This document shows positions 1-9,256 of a DNA stretch of 64,000 bases, piece after piece (position 1 is the first letter of the stretch; every line of letters starts with the position of its first letter). Source of the DNA: Luminiphilus syltensis NOR5-1B (lineage in GTDB: Bacteria; Pseudomonadota; Gammaproteobacteria; Pseudomonadales; Halieaceae); assembly GCF_000158175.1 (NCBI RefSeq), contig NZ_DS999411.1, forward strand, positions 292,989 through 356,988, given 5' to 3'. A model generated the notes under the pieces. The model had not been told where the DNA came from and searched no databases. It saw nothing but the letters and a program-made list of their open reading frames with translations. Made by a program: the position numbers and the translations under genes.

Positions 1-1150
1 CCATGAAAACCACCATCAGCGGTTCAAAAAGACCCATCACCGTACCCAGCGTCATTTCGAGTTCACGTTCCTGATTGTTTGCCGACCGGGCCAGCATTGT
101 TTCCAAGTCACCGCTGGCTTCACCCGACCCCACCATGTGCACCATCATCGGTGGGAAGAACGGCTCCTGTGCCAAAGCGCGATTCAAACTGCTGCCTTCC
201 TGCACACGAACAGCAACGGCGCGGCTGGAGTCCTGCAATACCAGGTTCGACATCACCGCACCGGCGATTCTCAAGGCATCCAGCAGGGGAACGCCACTGG
301 CCATCAGAATGCTGAGCGTCGATGAAAATCGTGCAGTATCGATGCTGACCAGCAAACCGCGAATCAGGGGAATGCGCAGCAATAGCCCATGCCATCTCCG
401 ACGTCTGCCGGGATCGCGAAGCAGGTAACGAAATGCCACTACTGCCGCCACCAGAATGAGTAATAACCCCAGGCCGTAGTCCCGGAGAAAATCACTGGTG
501 CCAATCAAGGCCACTGTCAAAGCGGGTAAGTCTTTTTGAGTGTGGGCAAAAATACCGACCAGTTCCGGCACCACGAAAACCATCAGGGCGGCCACCACGG
601 CGATGGCGACGGCGACCAGTACCAGCGGATAAATCATTGCCATCTGCAGTTTTTGCGCGGTGTGCTGACGATTCTCCGTGTAATCGGCGAGTTGTTCGAG
701 CACCGGCGCCAGCTGTCCCGCCTGCTCACCCGCGTGAACCATCGCGCGATACATATCGCCGAAGGCACCCGGGAACTGACTCATTGAACTCGCCAGGGTA
801 TAACCCTCGGCCACCTTCGATCGAACCTGCAGCAGCAGGGCCTTCGTGGACGATTTCCGCGTCTGCTCGGCGACCGCCTGCAGGCATTCATCGAGGGGCA
901 GCGCAGACGCGACCAGGGTGGCCAATTGGCGGGTAATCAAAGCGATTTCAGCCGCACCAAGACGCCTGCGCAGGATCGGTAAATTGAGCTGCCAGCGCTC
1001 CGAGGCACGCGCCGCCGCTGTGCTGACCTCCACCGGGCGCAATTGTCGGCCACGGAGTTGTACCCGCACGGCACGCTCGGAGTCCCCTTCGAGAACACCA
1101 TTCACCAGCTTGCCATCGCTGTTGAGCGCCTTGTAACGAAACGCAGTCAT
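1..1150 (-). CDS. gspF: Type II secretion inner-membrane platform protein GspF (3'-truncated by window edge)
   Basis: Polytopic platform protein of the type II secretion system, in the inner membrane, where it couples the GspE ATPase to pseudopilus assembly. The frame opens with MTAFRYKALNSDGK, the usual GspF/PilC start, and reads open to the window edge for about 383 codons. GspF proteins run near 400 residues, so roughly 20 C-terminal residues are missing. Two T2SSF repeats are visible: an N-terminal one with the ITRQLATLVASALPLDE segment and a second with ARFSSTLSILMASGVPLLDAL. A long hydrophobic stretch lies between them. The ATG at 1150 overlaps the gspE stop by four bases (ATGA), which fixes the start and indicates translational coupling. 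Identification is firm; gspG and later genes presumably follow outside the window. Confidence 0.93.
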   Translation of the reverse strand, partial: MTAFRYKALNSDGKLVNGVLEGDSERAVRVQLRGRQLRPVEVSTAAARASERWQLNLPILRRRLGAAEIALITRQLATLVASALPLDECLQAVAEQTRKSSTKALLLQVRSKVAEGYTLASSMSQFPGAFGDMYRAMVHAGEQAGQLAPVLEQLADYTENRQHTAQKLQMAMIYPLVLVAVAIAVVAALMVFVVPELVGIFAHTQKDLPALTVALIGTSDFLRDYGLGLLLILVAAVVAFRYLLRDPGRRRRWHGLLLRIPLIRGLLVSIDTARFSSTLSILMASGVPLLDALRIAGAVMSNLVLQDSSRAVAVRVQEGSSLNRALAQEPFFPPMMVHMVGSGEASGDLETMLARSANNQERELEMTLGTVMGLFEPLMVVFM

Positions 1151-2685
1151 AACTCGGTAATTGAGGTGACGCGCAGCACCTCTTCGATACTGGTCTCTCC
1201 CGCGAGCACGCGGCGGCGTCCATCGACACTGATGCCGGAATAGCGCTGCCGTGCTGCCGACAACAGCGCCTGCTCGCCACGGGCATCATGCACCAGCTGC
1301 CGCAGCTCCTCGTCAATTTCGATCAGCTCGTAGATGCCGGTGCGGCCCCGATAGCCGGTCTGATTACAATGATCACAGCCATTGGGGCGCGACAAAACAG
1401 GGGTATCCGAGGGCTCCAATCCGAGCAGCTCCCGTTCGGCGTCAGTCGCCTTTGCCTGTATTTTACAGTCCGGGCACAGCAGTCGCACCAGCCTTTGGGC
1501 CATCACGGCCAGCAGGCTGGAGGACAGTAAAAACGGCTCGACACCCATATCCTTCAAACGTGTCACCGCACCAATCGCCGTATTGGTGTGCAGCGTGGAC
1601 AGCACCAGATGGCCGGTTAACGATGCCTGCACCGCTATTTCAGCGGTTTCGAGATCGCGGATTTCACCGACCATGACAACATCGGGATCCTGACGGAGTA
1701 TCGCCCGCAGGCCGCGGGCAAAGGTCATATCCACTTTGGTGTTGACCTGTGTCTGGCCCACGCCCGGCAACATGTACTCGATGGGATCTTCAATCGTTAG
1801 AATGTTCCGGGAGGTCTGGTTGATACTGGAAAGTCCGGCGTAGAGCGTTGTGGTCTTTCCTGACCCTGTCGGACCGGTCACCAATATAATGCCGTGAGGC
1901 GCCCGGAGTGCCTTTCGATACCCCGCCAGCACCTGCGCATTCATCTGCAGTTGGTCCAGCTCGAGCTGACCGGCCTGCTTATCGAGCAAACGCAGTACCA
2001 CGCGCTCGCCGTGCGCCGAAGGAATGGTCGACATTCGAATATCGACCGCATGGCCCGCAATCCGAACCGATATGCGGCCATCCTGCGGCACCCGCTTCTC
2101 TGCAATATCGAGTTTCGCCATCACCTTGAGCCGTGACACGAGCAGCGAAGCGAGCATTCGCTTGGGGGACAGCACCTCGGTTAACACACCGTCGATGCGA
2201 TAGCGGACACTGAGGCGGTCCTCAAAGGTCTCGATATGAATATCCGACGCCTGATCTTTAACCGCCTGCGAAAGAATGGCATTGATCAGGCGAATAATGG
2301 GTGCATCGTCTTCCGCATCCATCAGGTCACCCAGATCCGGAATTTCATCGACTAGCTTGGCGAGGTCAACATCGGCGCCAATGTCCTCAGCCATCTGCGC
2401 CGCTTCGCTATTGGTGCGCTGGTAGGCGGCGGTCAGACGAATCCGAAACCGCTCCTCGCTGATCACTTCAAGCGCGAAGGGAGCGCCCAAAAATCGGCGC
2501 ACTTCGAGCAAGGTGTCCGGGCTCAACGCGCCGGTATGGTAAAGCGTCGCACCCTGTTCCGAGCGCGTCAGCAGTACGCCCTTGGCTTTGGAAAAAGCAA
2601 ACGGTAGAAGACCGTTGGCCGGCGCGACGGCGTCCAACTCGACAGCCGCTATCGATTCGATAGCATCGCCTGCGAGATCATTCAC
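1147..2685 (-). CDS. gspE: Type II secretion ATPase GspE
   Basis: Cytoplasmic hexameric ATPase that powers type II secretion; 512 residues, a normal length. The N-terminal domain (about 1-120) is followed by the conserved N2 segment with ASDIHIE near 146. The catalytic domain has Walker A GPTGSGKT at 271-278, the Asp box around ILTIEDPIEY near 295-304, Walker B within DPDVVMVGEIRD at about 333-344 and the His box LSTLHTN near 362. A four-cysteine zinc site (CPDC at 404-407, CDHC at 437-440) is intact and characteristic of GspE/PilB ATPases. The gene overlaps gspD by eight bases and gspF by four, so the three are one operon. A second ATPase of this superfamily, PilB at 36279, differs in its N-terminal domain and its pilus context. 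Confidence 0.96.
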   Translation of the reverse strand: MNDLAGDAIESIAAVELDAVAPANGLLPFAFSKAKGVLLTRSEQGATLYHTGALSPDTLLEVRRFLGAPFALEVISEERFRIRLTAAYQRTNSEAAQMAEDIGADVDLAKLVDEIPDLGDLMDAEDDAPIIRLINAILSQAVKDQASDIHIETFEDRLSVRYRIDGVLTEVLSPKRMLASLLVSRLKVMAKLDIAEKRVPQDGRISVRIAGHAVDIRMSTIPSAHGERVVLRLLDKQAGQLELDQLQMNAQVLAGYRKALRAPHGIILVTGPTGSGKTTTLYAGLSSINQTSRNILTIEDPIEYMLPGVGQTQVNTKVDMTFARGLRAILRQDPDVVMVGEIRDLETAEIAVQASLTGHLVLSTLHTNTAIGAVTRLKDMGVEPFLLSSSLLAVMAQRLVRLLCPDCKIQAKATDAERELLGLEPSDTPVLSRPNGCDHCNQTGYRGRTGIYELIEIDEELRQLVHDARGEQALLSAARQRYSGISVDGRRRVLAGETSIEEVLRVTSITEL

Positions 2686-4726
2686 CGCCGGCGTCTCCGA
2701 CAGCGGGCTCCTCGGGTAGCCGGCTCACCTGCTCCTCCCAGGTCGGGATAACCGGCAGGTTGCCATCGTCGAGGAACATCAGCCCCCGCTTGCGCCGCTC
2801 GAGTTGCTGCTCCCGAATAAACCGGTACTTTTCTGCTGTAGCACCCGCCAACTCGACGTCGGTACGCACAATCGTCGGACGGATAAACACCAGCAAATTG
2901 GACTTGCTGACCTCGACCACATCATTGCGAAAAAGCCGGCCCAGCAAGGGTATGCTCGACAGAATCGGCACCCCCTGCTGGCTATCCTGTACCTCATCTT
3001 TCACCAGACCACCCAGCACCACAATATCGCCATCACTGGCCAGTACTTTGGTCTCGATCTTGCGTTCATTGGTAATCACGTCCGATGCCACGAGCAACTG
3101 CTGGCTGATACTGGAAACTTCCTGAACAATATCGAGGACGACCGAGTCGCCCTCATTCACCTGGGGGGTCACCTTTAAGGTAATGCCCACGTTCTGGCGC
3201 TCGATGGTCTGAAAGGGATTGCGGGCTGAGTCGCCAGATCCGGTATTGGTGAACGAGCCCGTGACAAAGGGCACCTGCTGCCCCACGGTGATATAAGCCT
3301 CCTCGTTATCGAGGGTTAGAAGACTCGGCGTCGACAGGATGTTGGCATTGCCCTGGGTCTCAAGGGCGTTGAGGATAACGGTCATGGTCAGATCATCATC
3401 GACGGCACCCCAGCCCAGTGTAGCCCCGGGAACCTGCGAGAGCGCGCCGGCGAGATCGGTAATGCCAATATCGCCGGAGCTATCCCCATCTCCGGGCAGT
3501 ATGGCGTCGGCAATGGCGGCGTTGCGCGCCCGCTGGGCAGAAGACGTACTGATATTGCTGCCATAAAAGCCACTGTCATTGGCAAACAGCCACTGCAAAC
3601 CGAGCTCCTGCCCCTCAACCACTTCCATCTCTACGATAATGGCTTCCACCAGAACCTGCGCACGCCGAATATCGAGACGAGCGATCACCGCTTCCAGCGC
3701 CGCCATTTCATCAGCGTCCGCCGTTATAATCAGTGCGTTGGTACCCTCATCCGCCTCGATGGTCGAATTGCCACCCGCAGAACGCTCTCGCTGGCCGTTG
3801 TCGTCAAGACGAGTAATATTCTGCATTACCCGTGTGAGTACTTCAGCGACCTCGGCAGCATTGGCGTATTCAAGATAGATCACCTTGACGTTACCGCTCT
3901 GCTCCAAGGGCGTATCAAGATAGGTAATCAGCTGCTTGATGCGACCACTGTTCAGTTCATCCGCGGTCACCACGACGCTGTTGGTGCGCTTGTCCGCGAC
4001 CAGCGTCACTTCTTCGCCGGCGCCGCCTGCCTCACCCTCATCGGTTTCGAGCGTGCGCAGCATCTGTACGATATCTTCAGCGACACCGTATTTGAGTCGA
4101 ACCACCTCGGTCGAGCGCACCGCCGAGCTGTCCATTCGATCAATAATCTCGCGAATGCGACCAATGTTGGAGCGAATGTCCGAGATGATGATCGCGTTAC
4201 TCGGCGCGTAGGCCGCCATGTGGGCCTGCTGCGGCACCAGTGGCCTGAGAACCGGTATCAGCTTGGCCGCTGATACGTTCTCGAGCCGAATCACCTGGGT
4301 CACATATTCGTCATTGGTCAGTGTATCGGTGAGGGGAGGCACGCCGACAGACGAGGAGCGGGCGTCCTTATTCTGTATGACACGAATCACGCTTCCGCTG
4401 CGCACCGCGGTATAACCGTGGACATCGAGAATCGAAAGAAACAGGTCATACAATTCGGATTTGGTCACGGGCTCGGTGGAGACGACCTTGACCTTTCCCT
4501 TAACTGAGGGGTCTACAACAATAGTACTGCCGGTGACATCGGCAACGAATTTAATGAGCTCCTGAATATCCGTATCTTTCAGATTAACGGTATAGCTTTG
4601 CGCGAGAGTCGGTGCGGTTGCCAGCCCACAGGCCAACCCCAGAACAAGCACCACCACCGTGGCAAAATGCGACCGGGGCGGTCGAGCTTTGCGGATCGTG
4701 GATGACATGCTGGCATCTGCCGCCAT
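2678..4726 (-). CDS. gspD: Type II secretion outer-membrane secretin GspD
   Basis: Outer-membrane secretin channel of type II secretion. A signal peptide (basic stretch, then FATVVVLVLGLACGLATAPTLAQ) precedes an N0 domain beginning SYTVNLKDTDIQELIKF. Repeated N1-N3 ring-building domains follow, and then the C-terminal secretin domain, with VPLLSRLFR-type signature IPLLGRLFR and the NLLVFIRPTIV strand near the end. Start choice: an ATG at 4753 would lie inside gspC, while the in-frame ATG at 4726 has an AGGGG Shine-Dalgarno about ten bases upstream, so I prefer 4726 (682 residues). From 4753 the protein would be 691 residues. The 3' end overlaps gspE by eight bases. No separate pilotin gene is visible here. 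Confidence 0.95.
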   Translation of the reverse strand: MAADASMSSTIRKARPPRSHFATVVVLVLGLACGLATAPTLAQSYTVNLKDTDIQELIKFVADVTGSTIVVDPSVKGKVKVVSTEPVTKSELYDLFLSILDVHGYTAVRSGSVIRVIQNKDARSSSVGVPPLTDTLTNDEYVTQVIRLENVSAAKLIPVLRPLVPQQAHMAAYAPSNAIIISDIRSNIGRIREIIDRMDSSAVRSTEVVRLKYGVAEDIVQMLRTLETDEGEAGGAGEEVTLVADKRTNSVVVTADELNSGRIKQLITYLDTPLEQSGNVKVIYLEYANAAEVAEVLTRVMQNITRLDDNGQRERSAGGNSTIEADEGTNALIITADADEMAALEAVIARLDIRRAQVLVEAIIVEMEVVEGQELGLQWLFANDSGFYGSNISTSSAQRARNAAIADAILPGDGDSSGDIGITDLAGALSQVPGATLGWGAVDDDLTMTVILNALETQGNANILSTPSLLTLDNEEAYITVGQQVPFVTGSFTNTGSGDSARNPFQTIERQNVGITLKVTPQVNEGDSVVLDIVQEVSSISQQLLVASDVITNERKIETKVLASDGDIVVLGGLVKDEVQDSQQGVPILSSIPLLGRLFRNDVVEVSKSNLLVFIRPTIVRTDVELAGATAEKYRFIREQQLERRKRGLMFLDDGNLPVIPTWEEQVSRLPEEPAVGDAGGE

Positions 4727-4739
4727 GGCGTTATAACCC

Positions 4740-5747
4740 CTACTGCTCTGCATTGAGACTCACGCTTATGGACACGGGCACTCCGCCACGCTCAACTTCA
4801 AAATAGGCACTGTCAGCGGCTCGCATCGCCTGATAGAGCTTGAGTGTGTTGGCGGGATCGCTCAATGGCAACCCATTTATCGCGGTCACCAGATCGCCCG
4901 CGCGAAACCCCAGTTGCCGAAAGACGTCAGCTTCACGACCGGGCGCCAGTCGATAACCCCGCAGCCCGCCATCGTCACGCACAACCGAAACACTGACCAC
5001 CGAAGCCAGGGTCTGCGGCTCGTCGTAGAACTTATCCCTATACCGCGCGGCCAGTTCGCTCCTCGCGGGATCATCCACCCTGATTTCCCGCGCCTGCGAA
5101 TTCACCGGGCGTTCAGCGCGGGGCACTGGGCGCCCCGGCGCGGATTTTACGCTCGCCATCCGGGAAAGTTCATTGTCATCGAACAGGGTCAACAATTCGT
5201 AAGTCCCTTTATTGTCAATGACGACCTGGCGCGACATGACCTTGGCGAGCGTTACCCCGCTGGAAACCGGCAGGGTGTCACCGACAGCATAAGTCAATTC
5301 GGTATTACCCGATTTAATGACCGCACTACCCAGTCCATCCTCGGTGGAGGCCACAATCCCGGTAAGGGTAAGGCCCAGCCGCGACTCCCGCGCTCCGTCC
5401 TCAATCCCCTCTCTGGAACTGTCAGTCGCTGTATCAGCGAGGGGTTCAGGCTCGGCGGCCGCGATCGATTCACCGAACAATCCAAGACCCACCATATCTT
5501 CGAGATCCACGGCCACGGACTCGGACAGGGATACGCCGGAAACAGGATTTATGACCTGCCCCATCGACTCCACAGGAGCCGCCCCCGGCAGGATCGCCCA
5601 AAGTCCCATAACCAGGCTATGGCTCGCCCATATGAAAAAAAGCAGGATTGCGGCTCGCCTAATCCAGAGTAATCGATCACCGGTCGACAGCAATCGCGCC
5701 GTCTGGGCCAGCTTACGCTCAACGCTACCGGACCAGACGCTCAACAT
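4740..5747 (-). CDS. gspC: Type II secretion protein GspC (PulC family, PDZ)
   Basis: Bitopic inner-membrane clamp that links the platform to the secretin. The 335-residue frame has a short cytoplasmic N-terminus and one transmembrane helix at about residues 30-55 (AAILLFFIWASHSLVMGLW). A linker follows, then the homology region (LTLTGIVASTEDGLGSAVIK..., about 128-195) that contacts the GspD N0 domain. The C-terminus is a PDZ domain with FRQLGFRAGDLVTAINGLPL and the closing VSISVSLN strand. It is the first gene of the operon seen here: ATG at 5747 with a GGAG about six bases upstream. The stop lies 13 bases downstream of the preferred gspD start. The 121-base gap to sat carries no other gene and probably holds the gsp promoter, though I see no convincing -35/-10 pair. 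Confidence 0.93.
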   Translation of the reverse strand: MLSVWSGSVERKLAQTARLLSTGDRLLWIRRAAILLFFIWASHSLVMGLWAILPGAAPVESMGQVINPVSGVSLSESVAVDLEDMVGLGLFGESIAAAEPEPLADTATDSSREGIEDGARESRLGLTLTGIVASTEDGLGSAVIKSGNTELTYAVGDTLPVSSGVTLAKVMSRQVVIDNKGTYELLTLFDDNELSRMASVKSAPGRPVPRAERPVNSQAREIRVDDPARSELAARYRDKFYDEPQTLASVVSVSVVRDDGGLRGYRLAPGREADVFRQLGFRAGDLVTAINGLPLSDPANTLKLYQAMRAADSAYFEVERGGVPVSISVSLNAEQ

Positions 5748-5868
5748 CGCTCCAGATTAGCGGGAAACCCATGCGGGTTGTGATCATTCTCGGGCAGTGC
5801 AACGCCCCGTCTACTGATTCCGACGTGGGGGCAACAACCCTCTGCGGAGACGATCACCTAGGTACACC

Positions 5869-7056
5869 TCATGCCATCGACTGGTAATAATCCATCAGGA
5901 TCTGGGCAACTTCAGGCCGTGAAAACTCAGGGGGCGGAGCGATTCCCTGACCCAGCATCTCACGAACCCTGGTTCCTGAGAGCAGCACAAAGTCGTCCTT
6001 GGTGTGGTCCGGCGCGTCGCGCATCATCACCACTTTGTCCAGCTTCTTGCTGTAGGCCGTATGGTCAGCGCGATAAATTTCAATATCCAGCGCACCGCCC
6101 GGGACCTCCTCATCGAATATTGTCTGGGCGTCAAAACCGCCGTAGTAATCACCAACGCCGGCATGGTCCCTGCCGACAATGAGGTGCGTGCAACCGGCAT
6201 TCTGTCTGAACACCGCGTGCAGCACAGCCTCGCGCGGCCCCGCGTAAAGCATATCGAAGCCATAGCCCGTCACCATTACCGTGTTGGGAGGAAAATAGAT
6301 TTCGACCATTTTCCTTATGGAGGCATCGCGCACCTCTGCCGGGATATCACCGGGCTTCAGTTTGCCCAGCAACATGTGAATGAGAACGCCGTCGGCATCG
6401 AGATCCTGCATGGCCATACGGCACAACTCTTCATGAGCGCGATGCATGGGGTTGCGGGTTTGGAAAGCGACCACGCGCGCCCAGCCCCGCTCGGCAATTT
6501 CTTCGCGAAGCGACGCCGCCGTGCGGAAAGTGTCGGGAAAATCCTGCTCAAAATAGGAGTAATTCAATACCTCGATGGGCCCAGAGAGCAGCGTCTGCCC
6601 CTGACTGTTGAAGGCGGCAACCCCGGGGTGTTCGGGATCGGAGGTACGGAACACTTTTTCGGTGACCAGTGCCATGTCAGCATCGGAAAGCGTTTCAACT
6701 GCCTCGATGGTCATAACGGCCAGCGCCGGGTTTCCAGCGACATTGGGGTCGAGTAAAGCGACTCTGTCTCCGGGAGCACCCTTGAACTGGGGCACCAGGT
6801 TCACCACCGGCACTGGCCAAAACAAGCCATCAGCGGTCTTCATATGCTGGGCGACCGACAAAACGTCAGAACGGTTCATATACCCCTTGAGCGGCGTAAA
6901 ATACCCACCGGCCAGCATCACCGCATTGGCGGCTGCCGCCGATGACAGCATCACCGTGGGTAATTCGGCGGCTTCTTTCAGGAGCGCATCGCGGGCGGCG
7001 CCAGTGACAATTCTGGGCTGCAGTTCATCGGCGCCATGGGGCTTGATCAGGGACAT
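5869..7056 (-). CDS. sat: Sulfate adenylyltransferase (single-chain ATP sulfurylase)
   Basis: Forms adenosine 5'-phosphosulfate (APS) and pyrophosphate from sulfate and ATP in the cytoplasm. At 395 residues it matches the single-chain Sat/MET3-type enzyme, not the CysD-CysN heterodimer common in enterobacteria. Diagnostic motifs are QTRNPMHRAHE at 199-209 (the QxRNPxHxxH nucleotide site) and GRDHAGVGDYY at 295-305. Start ATG at 7056 has GGAG six bases upstream. It follows cysC by 19 bases on the same strand, so APS made here is probably phosphorylated at once to PAPS for assimilation. Sat also runs in reverse in dissimilatory sulfur oxidation, but no aprBA or dsr genes are in the window, so the assimilatory role is preferred. 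Confidence 0.93.
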   Translation of the reverse strand: MSLIKPHGADELQPRIVTGAARDALLKEAAELPTVMLSSAAAANAVMLAGGYFTPLKGYMNRSDVLSVAQHMKTADGLFWPVPVVNLVPQFKGAPGDRVALLDPNVAGNPALAVMTIEAVETLSDADMALVTEKVFRTSDPEHPGVAAFNSQGQTLLSGPIEVLNYSYFEQDFPDTFRTAASLREEIAERGWARVVAFQTRNPMHRAHEELCRMAMQDLDADGVLIHMLLGKLKPGDIPAEVRDASIRKMVEIYFPPNTVMVTGYGFDMLYAGPREAVLHAVFRQNAGCTHLIVGRDHAGVGDYYGGFDAQTIFDEEVPGGALDIEIYRADHTAYSKKLDKVVMMRDAPDHTKDDFVLLSGTRVREMLGQGIAPPPEFSRPEVAQILMDYYQSMA

Positions 7057-7075
7057 GCTAACTCCGTGTAATGGC

Positions 7076-7690
7076 TCAGCGCAGAACGCCGTGGGTACGT
7101 AAATGATCCAGGATTAACTGCACTTCCTGTTCGAGGGTCTGCTCATCGGTGCGCAAATGGACTTCGGGGCGGTCTGGCGCCTCATAGGGGTCGTCGATAC
7201 CCGTAAAATTCTTGATTTCGCCAGCCCTCGCCTTCTTGTAAAGACCCTTCGGATCGCGGGCCTCGGCGGCATCGAGACTGCAATCGACGTGAACTTCGAT
7301 AAACGGTAGTCCGGCCGATTCATGTAATTCCCGAACCAAATCGCGATCGGCGCGGTAGGGACTGATAAAGCTGCTCAATACCACCAGGCCGGCATCCACA
7401 AACAGCTTGGACACCTCACCCACTCGACGGATGTTCTCGGCGCGGTCGTCAGCACTAAAGCCCAGATTTTTATTGATACCCAGGCGAACATTGTCGCCGT
7501 CGAGCCGGTAGCACAGCACACCGGCGTCGTGCAGTACGCCTTCAAGGGCAACGGCGACCGTGCTTTTCCCCGATCCAGAAAGCCCTGTAAACCACAGTGT
7601 GGCGCCCGAGTGGCCTAATAATTTGGCACGCTCGGGTCGATTGATCTCGCCCTCGTGCCAGTGAACATTCGTGGCTTTTTGTTCCGTCAA
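7076..7690 (-). CDS. cysC: Adenylylsulfate kinase (APS kinase)
   Basis: Phosphorylates APS to PAPS with ATP. The 204-residue protein has Walker [10 protein letters not shown] at 36-44 and the DGDNVR segment at 64-69. It also has the APS-binding FISPYRADR at 108-116 and the family-specific [19 protein letters not shown] stretch at 146-164 with DDPYEAP after it. All key motifs are intact, and it is a free-standing CysC with no CysN fusion. It is upstream of sat in the same orientation and is probably co-transcribed with it. The 168 bases upstream, before the end of the GGDEF-like gene, should contain the promoter, but I could not pick one out with confidence. Confidence 0.95.
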   Translation of the reverse strand: MTEQKATNVHWHEGEINRPERAKLLGHSGATLWFTGLSGSGKSTVAVALEGVLHDAGVLCYRLDGDNVRLGINKNLGFSADDRAENIRRVGEVSKLFVDAGLVVLSSFISPYRADRDLVRELHESAGLPFIEVHVDCSLDAAEARDPKGLYKKARAGEIKNFTGIDDPYEAPDRPEVHLRTDEQTLEQEVQLILDHLRTHGVLR

Positions 7691-7858
7691 TTCAATGCTT
7701 CCAATGAAAGTGTAAGGTCTGGTTGGCCGACGCGAAGACTAACCCAATCGCGATGCAAAATCAGCTAGCTATCCCGGCGCTTCGGCCTGTGCTGAGCTCG
7801 AACTGAGGGGCCCGATAAGGGCTTTGGCTAGGGCACCCGAAGCGGGCAAAAACCGAAC

Positions 7859-8956
7859 CTAAAGTTCGACATCGGCGTATCGTACCGGCCCATCGTTGGC
7901 GTAGAGGCAATTGGCTGCTTCAGTCGCAGTTTCGATGATCATTCGAGCCAGAAGCGTATTGGACTCCGACACCTCTTTATCGACGTTCAGCGTGGTATAT
8001 CCCGCGCAAGCGACGATTTCGACGACCGCGCCGATACCGTCATCGATCAATGAGCCATTGAGGTCGCTCTGGATACGATTGGCTATTTCGGTCACCATTT
8101 TTGGCTCGACATCAACGAGACTGGCAGCGAAGGTTACGGGGCCGAGGCGCGCCATACAATCGGACGCGCGCAGGGTCCCCGACAGGAGCACCGCCACCTG
8201 GCGCAGGAAGTGCTCCTGCAAATGCCGCTGCGACAGGTTGCCCATTGACTCAATCCCACACAGCCTGAGAATAACGACCGAAACGCTACCGCTTTTTCGT
8301 CGTGCCTTGTCCAGGTCGCGCTCCAGGTCGCGTACGAACCCGGCCCGATTTGAAATATGCGTGGCGGGGTCCAACAGCATCGCTCGCGACGCTCGCTCAA
8401 TCTTGATCACACGCTGCAGTATGGCGGGAATGAACTCACCAAAATCAGCCATCAACACAGGATCGCCGGTGGCGTTGGTATGTAATTTGGTGTCGCCGCA
8501 GTGAAGACTGCCCACCAGAACGCCCCCCTGAACCAGAGGGATGACATACACGTGGTCTGCAACATCGACCCCTCGGATCAAGCCCAGTTCCCGCGACATC
8601 TCTGCTTTGACCAGATAGGTTGCCGGGTCATCGGAATGCAGTGAAACCACCTCCACAGAGTCGGGAGTCAGCCTTACGCGCCCTGCGAACTGGGTTTCAT
8701 CCTCGAGGTACCCGGCGAGATCAGCGATCGGATCATGAATCACTACTTCCACCTTGGCGGAACCAAACATCTCTCCGACACCCAGGAGGAGCGCGTGCAA
8801 AAATTCTTCAAAGCTATCCGTGCTTATCAAATGACGGCACAGGATGGAAACCTCTCTCAGCAGATACTGATTGACCTCATAAAAATCCTGGTTATCTTCC
8901 AGACTCGGCCCCTCATGGGGTAGACCGACAGTAATTTCCTCTACCGGAGTAGCCAC
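7859..8956 (-). CDS. GAF-like protein with degenerate, probably inactive, GGDEF domain
   Basis: A 365-residue cytoplasmic protein without signal peptide or membrane helix. Residues about 25-185 resemble a DUF484/GAF-like sensor fold (helix YLLREVSILCRHLI, then alternating strands ending in LVGSLHCGDTKL). Residues about 193-350 follow the GGDEF pattern, opening with LLDPATHISNRAGF in place of the usual D-x-LTGLPNR entry. The catalytic loop reads LGPVTF at 271-276 where an active diguanylate cyclase has (G)GGDEF or GGEEF. The acidic metal and substrate residues are therefore absent and synthesis of c-di-GMP is unlikely. No RxxD inhibitory site is seen either. A role as a regulatory or nucleotide-sensing remnant is inference. 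It is divergent from the thiamin operon, sharing about 120 bases. Confidence 0.72.
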   Translation of the reverse strand: MATPVEEITVGLPHEGPSLEDNQDFYEVNQYLLREVSILCRHLISTDSFEEFLHALLLGVGEMFGSAKVEVVIHDPIADLAGYLEDETQFAGRVRLTPDSVEVVSLHSDDPATYLVKAEMSRELGLIRGVDVADHVYVIPLVQGGVLVGSLHCGDTKLHTNATGDPVLMADFGEFIPAILQRVIKIERASRAMLLDPATHISNRAGFVRDLERDLDKARRKSGSVSVVILRLCGIESMGNLSQRHLQEHFLRQVAVLLSGTLRASDCMARLGPVTFAASLVDVEPKMVTEIANRIQSDLNGSLIDDGIGAVVEIVACAGYTTLNVDKEVSESNTLLARMIIETATEAANCLYANDGPVRYADVEL

Positions 8957-9072
8957 AAATTAACGCTCCTTTTTAGGGTCTTTTATCTCGGGGCTCTTAT
9001 GGTCTCGAATTCGCCCTCAGGATGACGACCTCACGTTGTCATCATACCTCGATTATTGAAAATATGTTGCGT

Positions 9073-9078
9073 TATACT
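9073..9078 (+). promoter_or_regulatory. Candidate -10 element for the thiamin operon
   Basis: TATACT lies six to seven bases before the 5' edge of the TPP riboswitch, so transcription would begin at about 9084-9086, exactly where P1 starts. No good -35 is present at the right spacing (9050-9055 reads CGATTA), so the -10 call rests mainly on its position. Confidence 0.45.
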
Positions 9079-9084
9079 GGGAGT

Positions 9085-9214
9085 TCCTGCGGGGTGGCTG
9101 CGGCCTGAGACCCCCCTTGATTGGCGAGAATGCGACGGGAACATCGTACGCACTGCTCTGTCACCAGGGGAACCCGTTGAACCTGAACCGGATAATACCG
9201 GCGGAGGGACAGGG
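9085..9214 (+). ncRNA. TPP riboswitch (THI element)
   Basis: The thi-box signature is present in order: GGGGTGGCTG then CTGAGA at 9105-9110 (pyrimidine-sensor side), TGAACCTG at 9178-9185, and GGATAATACCGGCGGAGGGA at 9190-9209 (pyrophosphate side). P1 can form between CCTG at 9086-9089 and CAGG at 9210-9213. An extra hairpin (TGCG at 9131 with CGCA at 9149) sits in the variable P3 extension. The element binds thiamin pyrophosphate and normally shuts off downstream thiamin genes when TPP is plentiful. Its position directly before the TonB receptor gene sets that gene's start downstream of the aptamer. Confidence 0.95.
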
Positions 9215-9242
9215 CGCTGCAATTCTGCTTGTAGTGACTTTG

Positions 9243-9256
9243 CCCGCGCCGGGGAG
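9243..9256 (+). promoter_or_regulatory. Shine-Dalgarno-sequestering hairpin (riboswitch expression platform)
   Basis: CCCG at 9243-9246 can pair with CGGG at 9250-9253, burying the GGGGAG Shine-Dalgarno (9251-9256) of the receptor gene at 9264. A competing pairing of GGCGC (9213-9217) with GCGCC (9246-9250) would open it and clash with the 3' strand of P1. This fits translational control by TPP; there is no U-tract for a transcription terminator. The folding is by eye. Confidence 0.5.

Noticed and set aside
7826..7850. CCCG-AAG-CGGG hairpin near the end of the GGDEF-like gene
   Set aside because: The A/T run lies on the wrong side for termination of the minus-strand gene, and no plus-strand gene ends there.
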